From Chelydra serpentina (lineage: Eukaryota > Chordata > Testudines > Chelydridae): DNA of 64,000 nucleotides. Below, in pieces: positions 55,076-64,000 of this stretch. The position numbers were made by a program, and so were the translations under genes. The stretch is taken from positions 14,245,501 to 14,309,500 of the forward strand of contig JBAIAC010000027.1 of NCBI GenBank assembly GCA_037349315.1. The letters are read 5' to 3'. The notes below the pieces were generated by a model. It was not told where the DNA came from. It searched no databases and was given only the letters and a program-made list of their open reading frames with translations. Every line of letters begins with the position of its first letter. Positions within the stretch are counted from its first letter, which is position 1.

Positions 55076-56684
55076 AGATTGTCCATATGGAAAGAAATAT
55101 CCACCATGCCTCTCCAATCCTCAATTCAACCACTCTCAAAGTCTGGAAGGGGAAGATGGGCCTTTTAACATGCCTGGAATGTCAACAAGTCCTTGTTCTG
55201 GCCAACCAAGCAAGTTCTAAAGTCAAGGACCTCTCCTGGAAAAGAGCCCCCTTTAATTTACACTCCAGGTCAAGCACCTCTACTGCAGCTAGAACGGCCA
55301 TAGTATAACTGAGGAAGAGAGGTGGACTCTAAGCTAACTGGGTACCCAACCATTTAGGTTTTTATATCTTACATTCCTCCAGAGTTTTATCAGGAGCCCC
55401 ATACAGATTGTGAAGTGTTGATATAACGTGATCCTGATGTTTAACCTAATAAGTGGGCAATTAGCATTCTGCATTCGCTTCAGCTGCTGAACTGTCTTGG
55501 GGGTGTTGGCCCATGCCTTACCACGACTGAATCTGAAGGGAATCGAGGCGTGGATAATTGTGGCGTGGTCCACGTGTTTGAAATGGATAGGTCTGTAGTC
55601 TGTAATGTATATGGGATTTATATTGCCATCTGTATGTGGGCTGTTCGCAACCTCAGAGGTTCTGAATACACTATGCACTAATTTTATTTGAGCTGGTGAA
55701 ACTATGCACTTAACTACCTATTTATCAATCATGTACCTATGAATCAGATCTTTCTACTTATCTGTCCCCATCGCCACAGAGTCTGAGCAGCTATTTGCAC
55801 ACGTGTAGCTCTCTTTTTTGGCTAGTGAATAATTAGCAGACTGACACTGGTTTTCGTTCCATGTGTCCAGTATTCACTGAAAACTGGAGAAGCAATTTTC
55901 AGCCTAGGGGTGTAGTGCTCAGACTTTTGGCTCTAATAAGTGACTGTTCTTCATTCATGGTGTGGAATCTCATGTTATTGTTTCCACTACCTTGTGTAGA
56001 ATAAAGGAAATGCTTTTATCAGGAGAACAGCAAATAATGATTAACACATAATAGTGCCATTTGATCAATTGGGTAAACATTTGCAAACTATTCAGGATTA
56101 GTAGACATTTTTGTGAATATCTGGCAGTTGTCCAAATGATAATAAATAAAATGACTCAATGAATCTCAGAGAACTGTACTTAGTGCTTTTATTTTCAAAT
56201 TAGTCTTTATTATATGATTAGCCTCAGTTTGGATTATGAGATATTGCTTGGCAAGGGGAAACCGAAATAATCTCAGGAGCCTCTAAACCATGAATTCACT
56301 CATAAAGGATTTTGGCTGCATCTGCTTCTGGCCTTTAGGCTGCTGGTGTCCCAACACAGCTAGGAACCTTGTGAGAGTTGTAATTAAATGTACAGTTTAC
56401 GGGTATGTACATGTTGTGCTTTACTCTTTAACTGATTGCTGTTAAGTATTGCAAATTCACAGGTTTCTCTCAGTAGAAGCAATGCTATATTAAGCAGATT
56501 CACATCATCAATATTTAAAGGCTTTTCCATCTGATATTTCCTTCAGCCCTATTCATTATGCATTAACGAGACTGGAACAGGGTTAGTTTACCTGCATCCT
56601 GGCATCTGGTATGGCTATGCCTCCGTTTCCCTTCTCTTTCAGGGCCCACTTCATTAAATAGCCGAACATGTTAAGTGGGGTTTT
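55076..56684. other. Anonymous sequence
   Basis: A 114-codon minus frame (55334-55678) is the longest; I do not recognise it. 55980-56540 is AT-rich and repeat-poor. Confidence 0.35.
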
Positions 56685-56692
56685 CTTTATTG

Positions 56693-57055
56693 CAGGCGTT
56701 CTCAAACTTCATTGCACCGTGACCCCTTTATGACAATAAAAATTACTACAGGACCCCAGGAGGGGTGACCGAAGCCTGAGCCCACCCAAGCCCCACTGCC
56801 TTGGGGAGGGCAAAGCCCAAGCCCCATCACTCCAGGGAAGGGGGTGGGCAGCAAAGCTGAAATCCAAGGGCTTCAGCCCCAGGCAGGGGGTCTGTAATCT
56901 GAGCCCCGCCACCCACTTGAGCTTCAGTTTTGGCCCTGGGCAGTGGGGCTCAGGTTTTAGTCGCTGGGCCCCAGCAAGTAGCCAGCCCTGGTGACCCCAT
57001 TAAAATGCGGTCACAACCCACATTGGGGTCCTGACCTACAGTTTGAAAACTGCTG
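56693..57055. mobile_element. hAT-type MITE with perfect 8-bp target duplication
   Basis: CTTTATTG at 56685-56692 is repeated exactly at 57056-57063. The ends CAGGCGTTCTCAAACTT and CAGTTTGAAAACTGCTG are inverted repeats of the Charlie-like hAT type. The interior is GC-rich and foldback (CCCAGGAGGGGTGACCG, TGGTGACCCCATTAAAATG), non-coding. Confidence 0.9.
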
Positions 57056-57063
57056 CTTTATTG

Positions 57064-58301
57064 TTAATGGAAGGTAAACAAGCTTTCAGGGCTCTGAGTC
57101 CTTTTGGCCCCTTGTATTAGAACATCTCAGCCTTCAGTAGCCTTTCTATCAGGCTCTAATCACAGTACACTGTATCTACTCAAAGGCCCTTCCTGGACTG
57201 AGTGTGTCAATGGTCTTAGACCCACTACTTTCTCCCAGTCTACTGGCTCCTGCTCGAGAAGACAGGAAGCCTGATATCACATGCTTGCTGTCAGACATGT
57301 TCCTTATGTCTACATCTTCCATCTGTCTTTCTAGACTGCAGCTTCCAGAATCCTTTTAAATGGGCTGGGAATGGGGCATAACAAACATGCTGGCTGTGCA
57401 TGCACCCAGAGAACCAACATCCCATTACACAGACCATGGCAACAATACGGCAGGTTGAATCGGGCGAGGAAATATGCCTTTCTTCAGAGAATAACTGAAC
57501 TTTCACCAATAATAAAACTGTGTGCTCTGTTAGCTCTTTCATTTCAATTAAAATCTGTGGCAGAGAGATAACATTATCATTTATATCTCATCAGAAGTAA
57601 ATTCAGTATTTGTGGGTAAATACAATAGGTCAAAATGAATGTCCCTTATAAGAGGGAACCCAATAAACACAAACAATGGAGATTAGGTGGTTTACAACAG
57701 GGGTTTTTTGCTAACAAAGCTCCAACAGAGCACTGCATACATAACTGGCAATGAATTTACATAGAAGGTTGTTAGACTAAACCTAGGATAACTTTTCCTC
57801 TCCCTAGTCAATAATCTAGTAGCCTTAGGCTCACATGCAAATGCCAATAGAAAAGCAGGCTGGAGTTCAAAAGATGTGGCACCCCAGAAAGTAGCAAGGA
57901 AATTTTTTACCTGATATCACATCATCAAAAACTGCTACACAAAATGATTGTGAATTATGGTGGCCTGCTGTGCATATGATTTCCCACAGCTGCTATCACA
58001 GCAGTCGCTTTCCTGAAAATTAAGAGCATGTTTCATCGGCTCACAGGAAGAGAAAAAAAACCAAACCCAAAACACTGACATATCTTGCTACAGCTACTCT
58101 AAAGTGCAGTGAAGTCAGCAATCCATTCCATTCTTGATTCTCTGGGCCAGGATTTAGGGAGACTCTGTGGGGGCAGCACTAGGCAGGATAGGCTGAGTTA
58201 ATTAGTCTAGGAGTCAGAAGAACTACCAGATCTCTATCCAGCAACTCTGATATGTTCATTCAATTTAAATGCCCCAAAATTGACTTCTGTCTCTTCTCTA
58301 C
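57064..58301. other. Anonymous, largely repeat-free sequence
   Basis: No repeat recognised. 57950-58020 (CCACAGCTGCTATCACAGCA, GAAAATTAAGAGCATG) has a conserved-element look only. Confidence 0.3.
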
Positions 58302-58582
58302 AGCAGGAGACATTACACAAAGCAGATTATTTCAGATTCTCTCTTCCAAACCAGACAGTCGCATTTATAAACCCTTACAATCGCCAGGAACTGTGCAATG
58401 CCATAATTAGATTTTCTAAGTCTCAGCATCTATCAGGAAATGAGGGGGAAATGGGGTGTGTTCCTCGGCCTTTTTCATGTGACACTGCAATAGAAGACTC
58501 CTTCCGAAGCACTTACTGTGCGATCACCGTGCCTGATCTGAGTGCCCTCAGTTGTCGGTTTGGCACGGCTTCCTTGTTGTGA
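58302..58582 (+). other. Candidate exon-like open frame (weak)
   Basis: TCTGTCTCTTCTCTACAG ends at 58303 and is followed by an open frame to TGA at 58580 (about 92 codons, beginning QETLHKADYFRF). No strong donor and no domain are seen. The acceptor match and open length make it slightly better than the other frames, but a chance origin is more likely. Confidence 0.15.
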
Positions 58583-58739
58583 AACTGATGAGGTGCAGCA
58601 CCAGACTGACAGCCCATAGGCTTAGAAGAAGGGAACTCAACTAACATAATTCCTTCCTCCACCCAGGATCATTCTGCTCCAACAAATGTTGCCAGGCAAA
58701 GCCATGTGGTTGCTTCATTTTCCAGCAGATTTTACTAAC

Positions 58740-58925
58740 AAGAGAACAATAATACTTCAGTCCCCCTTTTAAATCCCAGGATCTCAAAGTACTTTTTGAC
58801 AAGCGATTTAAGCCTCACAATATCCTTGAGCAGGGGGTCAGTGTGACGTTGCACCAATTTTTTATGCATTGGGAAAGTGGGGCACACAGAGGCAAAGTGG
58901 CTTCCATGAGCTGACACAAGCCAGA
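58740..58925 (-). mobile_element. MIR-type SINE fragment
   Basis: CCAGGATCTCAAAGTACTTT, TTTAAGCCTCACAATATCCT, GGGGCACACAGAGGCAAAGT. Immediately followed by a plus-strand MIR, so the two face each other tail-left, head-right. Confidence 0.75.
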
Positions 58926-58929
58926 TCCA

Positions 58930-59225
58930 AAGAGGAAGGATGGTCCAGTGGCTGGGCATTAGCCTGCGGGTTCGGAGACGGGGGTTAAATTCCTTGTTCT
59001 GCCCCAGACTTTGTTTGATCTTGGGCAAGTCAGTTAGGCCCACATCCTCAAAGGCACCTAAAAACCTTTGAGGATCTGGGCCTTAGCCTCTCAGTGCCTC
59101 AGTTCCCCATCTGTAAAATGGGGATAATAGCACTCACAAGGCTGTTGTGGGGAAAAATACACTAGAGATTGAGGTGCTCCCATAGTATGGTGAACCTTAG
59201 AACCTAAGATAGATCTGAGAACAGA
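58930..59225 (+). mobile_element. MIR-type SINE split by a 46-bp hairpin
   Basis: Head GGATGGTCCAGTGGCTGG, GTTAAATTCCTTGTTCTGCC, TTGATCTTGGGCAAGTCAGT; after the hairpin CCTCTCAGTGCCTCAGTTCC, CCATCTGTAAAATGGGGATA, GGCTGTTGTGGGG and GGTGCTCCCATAGTATGGTG. Confidence 0.85.
59037..59082. mobile_element. 46-bp hairpin MITE with TTA target duplication
   Basis: Arms GGCCCACATCCTCAAAGG and CCTTTGAGGATCTGGGCC leave a loop of only about 10 bases. TTA flanks both sides (59034-59036, 59083-59085; TTAG if one more base is counted). The insertion splits a MIR core exactly, so the borders are certain. A 3-bp TTA duplication fits PIF/Harbinger-type insertion. Confidence 0.85.
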
Positions 59226-60285
59226 GGCCCTGACATTTCCTCATTCATAGTTAGTTATTATATGAAGCTCATCATCTGTGAGTGCCACACATCTAATATT
59301 ATCTTAGGTTTTAATGCTGCTGTCCATCACCACAGTATCTGAGCACTTTCCATGTAAAATCTGCAGCAATAGTGAAGTCTCTCAGTGGGCGTCATGGAGT
59401 CTCTGGCAATTCTCCCTTTTCGGTTCAAAATTATCCTTGGGGAGGAGGGTCTTTGTGTTGAGTTTTTGGGGTAGAAGGGGTATATTGGTCGGAAAGGGAT
59501 GTTAGGATTGTATCAAAGAGGAGCGAGTATGGATTCTGAGAGTAAAACAAAAGCCACTGTGGTTCAGGTTTGAATCTAATTTGCACAACTGGCCCTTTTC
59601 AGATCTTCACAGGCACTTATCCAGGCCTTCGGTCCTTTACCTGAAAGCACAGGACAATCTCTTTTGACCTCAGCATTGATGGATCTGATTGCATCCCCAG
59701 GCACCAGGGAGGCTACTTTAGACTTTGGATCTGTTCCCCCTTGACACCCAGCAGTATACCTGCCTGGGCAGCAATGCCAGGACAACCAATTTCACAAGAG
59801 TCGGGTCCTCCCTCTGCTGTGAGTTGAAATTACTCTGAGCAGACAATGAAGAAATATCCAAGATGCAACCTGTCAGTAAAGCTATTCAAATTAAGGCAAC
59901 AGTCGTCGGTCCATTAGGGTTAACCTGTGGGACTCACTGACACAAGAATGTGGGTCTTAATACAATACCAAAAAAGCATTAGAGATCAATAGGTGTTTGG
60001 AATAGTATCTACAGTACACAAAACTCTGGATGAAGTTAAAAGGGATTGTAGCCCCTATGCACCAGGGTTTAAATTTCATGTGCAAAATTTTCCAGGTGTG
60101 GACCCAGGTATATTACCAGGATTTATGCCTCTCTCTGAAAAAATCCAGTACTAGTCACTAGACTGCATGGAGAGTTATGGCCACTGCTGCATTAGGTTTG
60201 TATGCAAAACATTTTCAAATTTTTGAGACGGGGGAAGGGTTGTTTTAGTTGAAACTATCTTGGCCTACCCATTTTTAGGGACCTA
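59226..60285. other. Anonymous sequence
   Basis: No element recognised. Frames up to 69 codons only. Confidence 0.4.
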
Positions 60286-60299
60286 CATTGACATTGTTA

Positions 60300-60383
60300 A
60301 ACGAAAATAAGAGAGAAAAACTTTTTCTTTCTTATTTTCGTTTTGCTGACACAGACTAACACGGCTACTACACTGAAACCTAT
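60300..60383 (+). mobile_element. Penelope-like tail insertion with hairpin and 14-bp target duplication
   Basis: CATTGACATTGTTA occurs at 60286-60299 and 60384-60397. Between the copies, AACGAAAATAAGA pairs perfectly with TCTTATTTTCGTT (nearly 22-bp arms in all), followed by the tail CAGACTAACACGGCTAC and TACACTGAAACCTAT. The tail matches the end of the element at 30380-30615. Confidence 0.8.
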
Positions 60384-60397
60384 CATTGACATTGTTA

Positions 60398-60889
60398 TAA
60401 CCTAATGGGAGAAATTCAAAGTGGGTCTAAATCCTCTTTTCCTTTTGAAATCTAAACTCCAAAATTCCATCACCCACCAATAATAGGTAGGACCTACAAG
60501 CACTGTCGTGGTGTTACCTCCTCTGGTGGCTCCCCTACCGCAGCCAACTAGCTTGTCCTCCGAGATGGGCTGACATCACATGTGCCCTGACAGATCTTTG
60601 AGCAAGATGTGGCCTTACGTCAGCTGGAGTTGTTCAATGGAAACGAACATGTTTGACATAGCTGTATTCAAAACACAGGGGGAAGGAAACAGAGAACCAT
60701 TTGCCAAATGGAAAAGCATATAATCATTAAAGGGAGGGCGGGGGGAGAAATGTTGTTTTTCTGGCTTCCAAGAAGGCATTTCAAACAATGGAGAGAGAGG
60801 GTTTTTTGGGAGTCCTGTTTCAGGTTTCATAGAATAAGAATAGTACAGCACAGACAGCAATAATAACCTGCTGTGAAAGCGGCTTGCTG
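60398..60889. other. Anonymous sequence
   Basis: An 81-codon minus frame (60615-60860) is unrecognised; no repeat seen. Confidence 0.4.
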
Positions 60890-61467
60890 CACAATGGCAA
60901 ATTGCTCCTGGGCAGTGATGGCAAAATTTAATCCCTGCGCTGCTTAGAATGCAACCCGCCTAGCCACTCAAGACAACATAATAGCACTTTTGTAGCTCCC
61001 TACTACAAACATCACTTTGAAAAGGGTACAGCTGCGGAGGGGGGTCTCCACATGCGCCATTTTTGGCTGGCTACCAATTTACAGATGCACTGTGCTCTCC
61101 CGAAAAGCTCTGCCAGCCAAGCTTGCTCAGCCTATTTCAAATTCATTCTGAGGGAAGAGGGAAGGAAATGGATGGAGCAGTGTGAGCTTTAAGTCATTCA
61201 AGCTTCAATTACCCACAGTGATAAGCTGAGTCCGCCAGCTGGGGAGCAGGTTGGGATTTTATTTGCTGAAGGAGATAGGTGGGGGAAACTGGAGGGAAGC
61301 GGCAGTTGGGGATTTGCTTGTAACACGGTCATTACTGAATCATCCTGTCTGCAGTCAGTGCAAACTACATTTAGCTGGCCCTGTTCATGAGTGATGCATG
61401 AACCTTTAAGGTCAGACGTTCACATAAGTATCCAAAGCTTCAGATGCTTATCAAAAGCTTTGGCCCT
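60890..61467. other. Repeat-free stretch (candidate regulatory DNA)
   Basis: Contains AATTGCTCCTGGGCAGTGAT, TTCAAGCTTCAATTACCCAC and GTCATTACTGAATCATCCTG with no recognisable repeat or open frame over about 580 bases. Possible conserved non-coding block; unproven. Confidence 0.2.
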
Positions 61468-61595
61468 TCCATCAACAAATACTGACTCGTCCTTACTTGC
61501 TGTGCTCTATTACTGGGGGAAGGCCAGATAGCTGCCTTCCTTTGCTATTGCATTTTCAGGAGTCAACCAGGTGGCCTTTAGCCCATTCTGGAGCC
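61468..61595 (+). repeat. Direct repeat copy 1 (partner 63370-63476)
   Basis: CTTCCATCAACAAATACTGA, CTTACTTGCTGTGCT, GGAGTCAACCAGGTGGCC and CCCATTCTGGAGC recur in the same order at 63370-63476. The first copy has about 20 extra bases in the middle (GCCTTCCTTTGCTATTGC region). Confidence 0.65.
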
Positions 61596-63369
61596 TGAGC
61601 ATCTTCTGGGGTGGGCTTATTAATCTTACTCCTCCGAAGTGATCTGCTTTTATTTGGATGTGCATGCTGTACCTTGTAGCACAGCTTCCCAAAGGATGTA
61701 GAAGAATTAGGAGGACATGGAAAATGCTGCCGCTGTCTTGTTAACTCTCTCCTGCTTCTGTTCTGCCCCCAAGTGTTCTCCTAGATCCTCCCCATCTACA
61801 GCATAAATCCTTTGGTCCATGGAACAGTTTTGTTCTGTTGCCACAAAAGGAGACCAAGTGAGACCACACAGAAAGAAAAAGGATCAAAGTTCAGGGTGTT
61901 AAATGTGATAGCAGATGATGGCACTCGTGCGTCCATCATATCGTTAAAGCATCAAATCACCTTTTTTTCCAATTTCCAAAGAAATGTATGAAGAGGCCGA
62001 ATGAGTTCACAACAAGTGGTGTTACCTCTCTTCATACCTATGGGCTCCAGGGATGCATGATATTGCATGATTAAGGCTTTTACTAATCGTATTTATTAAT
62101 AGGCATTGGCAAAAAAGCTTTATAAGAAAGGTGTGTATCCCACAGTTTGGACTGGGCTCAGTCTGATCTCTTCCTTTGCTACAATCCCACCGATGAAAAC
62201 ATTCTTTCCGTAGCAACTGATACCCTAAAGCGGAGTCTACTCAGCTGCATCAGCCAAGTGGAGCATAGCTGTCATGGGAGGGTTGCTCTGGGCGCAGGAT
62301 AGTCTCTGAAGTATTACCTGAATTCTAACATTAACACACACTCATTTAGGAGCCAGAAAAAATACCATGCAAACCATGTGACCATACTCAGGACCAAATG
62401 AGCTCCAGACCGAGAATTACTGATCAGAATTATTTAGCAAAGAACTAATCCAAGAAAAGTAAGTTGCTTATAGACAATAAAGACAGAACATTTCTCAAAT
62501 TGTCACTCGGGTCTCTAGATCCAGAATATTTCTAGAAGGGATTTCCTTAAAATGATCTGTTTCTTATGGCAAAGTCTTGGGCTTTACCCATTCTTCTTGA
62601 CACAGAGAGAGAGATGCTGGATTTTGATTGAATTGCCTAGTTATTCTGTCATGAACTGAACTGCTTCTCCCCCCCCCCCCTTGAACATATTCCTTATGGC
62701 AACAAGGGAGTTATTATCAATCAAGGCATGCTACATTGTGATCTCTGCCACTGAAATCCATTTCAGATTGGAGGATAAAATGTGATTATATTTACACTTC
62801 CCTGACACAATTCAGGCAGCGAAATAACAGCCTTCTGGAGATATTTTTCTTCTTCATATTTAGATTTGTCAGTATCGTGGAGCTGTGTGAGTAGAGAGGG
62901 AATTATTATAGCAGCTGGGATTCAGTGATACGTCTTAGTTGGCTTACAAATAAAGATGTTTGGTTTATTGTGTTGTCTCCCTGTCTTTTTCATCTCTGTG
63001 TCTCTTGAAAACTATCCAAAACAGCCTCCAGATTGATGATATTGTGTTTCAATCAATACAGCTCCATGTAAATCTACTTTTATTTTTGACACATCCTGTA
63101 AATTATTTCTACTCATAACCTTAATTGGTCTGTATTCATTACAGGAGATGGAATTTATAACTCATGCAGCTGTTTATAAATTAAATTTGCAATTTAGAGA
63201 GAAAGTGTAAGATTAAGCACTTCATGCTTTCCCAGTCTGAATCTGGAAGGATGTATTAAGATTTTATGTGGTCAGCCTTTTGCTTGGGGATTTTGCTTGG
63301 GGATTTTTAAATTAGAGGTGTAACCTCCATGGGAAATGGAAATGCAGGATCGGTTCTGAATACCTTGAG
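61596..63369. other. Anonymous sequence, repeat-poor on the right
   Basis: Includes a run of 12 C at 62669-62680 and an imperfect duplication TTGCTTGGGGATT at 63280-63305. 62700-63250 lacks recognised repeats and has motifs such as CCTTAATTGGTCTGTATTC and AAATTAAATTTGCAATTTAG; possible conserved DNA. Confidence 0.25.
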
Positions 63370-63476
63370 TCTTCCATCAACAAATGCTTGCTCCTTCCCT
63401 ACTTGCAATGCTGTATTTTTGGGGGGGAAGCCTAGATTCAAGAGGCAACCAGGTGTCCTCTGTCCCATTCTGGTGC
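63370..63476 (+). repeat. Direct repeat copy 2 (partner 61468-61595)
   Basis: CTTCCATCAACAAATGCTTG, CCTACTTGCAATGCTGTA, GAGGCAACCAGGTGTCC, CCCATTCTGGTGC. Frames at 63307-63573 and 63329-63598 run over it on both strands. Confidence 0.65.
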
Positions 63477-63902
63477 AAACAATTAACTTGGGTCCTGTCC
63501 TGCCCACTACGTTAAGGAAGCATCCCCTGTATTTTAAACTGGTGCCTGCTTCAGAGCATCTTAAGCACCACAAAATAAAAATGAAGACTTTGGCCTAGTG
63601 TGAGGAAGAGAATGCAGCTCACGACATTCGATTTTCCATGTTTTTCTATTTTTGATGGGCACTTGTCTTTTAGTGCCAAGCCTTCCGCTCCCTAAAGTTT
63701 GGTTTATTGCACACCTGTCCACCAATAAATCTAAATACATTTTTAACTCTTTAGGTACATTCGTTTTAAGGTTCATTCTCCATGTCTTGATGACTACTTC
63801 TCCATAGTCAGGTAAAATAATTTTCCAAGCAGAAAAACTTTGTGGCTGAAATTGTGTGCTGCATGTCCAAGGGACACAGCACCCACAGGTGCAGCCCAGG
63901 GA
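63477..63902. other. Anonymous sequence
   Basis: No element recognised. Confidence 0.4.
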
Positions 63903-64000
63903 AGTTTATTAATTATTTACCTGTATTACCATAGTGCCTAGGAGCTCCAGTCATGAACCAGGACTCCTTTGTACCAGGCACTGTACAAACAGGGAACTAA
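63903..64000 (-). mobile_element. MIR-type SINE tail, continues past the window edge
   Basis: GAAGTTTATTAATTATTTAC, CTGTATTACCATAGTGCCTA, GGAGCTCCAGTCATGAACCA, CAGGCACTGTACAAACAGGG: the reverse complement of the TGTACAGCACCTAGCACA tail. The linker, core and head would lie to the right. Confidence 0.8.

Noticed and set aside
1..64000. CRISPR array, bacterial operon or prophage
   Set aside because: No regularly spaced short repeats, no ribosome-binding-site-led gene runs, and the repeat content is plainly vertebrate.
1..64000. Endogenous viral coding sequence
   Set aside because: No polymerase, capsid or envelope motif was seen in any frame; the LTR-like stretches have no coding remnant.

Overview
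This is vertebrate nuclear DNA, almost certainly from a turtle (probably a cryptodire). Two copies of a tRNA-headed SINE with a CR1-like tail (28584-28766 and 38893-39075), CR1 LINE 3' ends, MIR-type SINEs ending in the TGTACAGCACCTAGCACA motif, Penelope-like fragments ending in CAGACTAACACGGCTAC, and many palindromic or GTCTACAC-ended DNA elements are the mix known from turtle genomes. The organism call comes from recognising these repeats by eye; no library search was run.

I found no intact protein-coding gene, rRNA, functional tRNA or CRISPR array. Nearly all open frames are under 110 codons, overlap on both strands, and cross repeats. The only protein remnant I can name is the C-terminal part of a hAT transposase on the minus strand (10377-10890). 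Two stretches (9631-9684 and 58302-58582) have a good splice acceptor followed by open frame and are reported only as weak exon candidates. The window is best read as intergenic DNA or the inside of a very long intron.

Layout. 1-4.8 kb: palindromic repeats, two adjacent GTCTACAC-type elements and a hAT MITE with a perfect 8-bp target duplication. 4.8-9.9 kb: mostly anonymous, with MIR SINEs and an AT-rich stretch at 6.6-6.96 kb. 10.0-11.6 kb: a head-to-head pair of hAT copies forming a large palindrome. 11.6-21.3 kb: sparse repeats. 21.3-30.7 kb: MIR SINEs, a long CR1 3' end, a (GT)21 tract, a Cry-type SINE, a GC-rich LTR-like insertion inside a MIR, and a foldback Penelope-like copy with a hammerhead-like core. 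31-41 kb: more MIRs, CR1s nested in MIRs, a second Cry-type SINE, and a 1.1-kb dispersed repeat also present near position 1000. 42-50 kb: a 3-kb-spaced inverted repeat, nested MITEs and a CR1 in a MIR. 50-64 kb: hAT MITEs with target duplications, a 46-bp hairpin element inside a MIR, a second foldback Penelope-like insertion, and a direct repeat pair.

There are no genes working together here. What the sequence offers is a layered insertion history: several elements lie inside others, which gives relative ages (MIR-type SINEs oldest; CR1, GTCTACAC elements, short hairpin MITEs and the LTR-like repeat inserted later). Several low-repeat stretches (19.8-20.0, 33.6-33.9, 47.8-48.0, 60.9-61.5, 62.7-63.2 kb) could be conserved regulatory DNA, but only a cross-species alignment can decide that.
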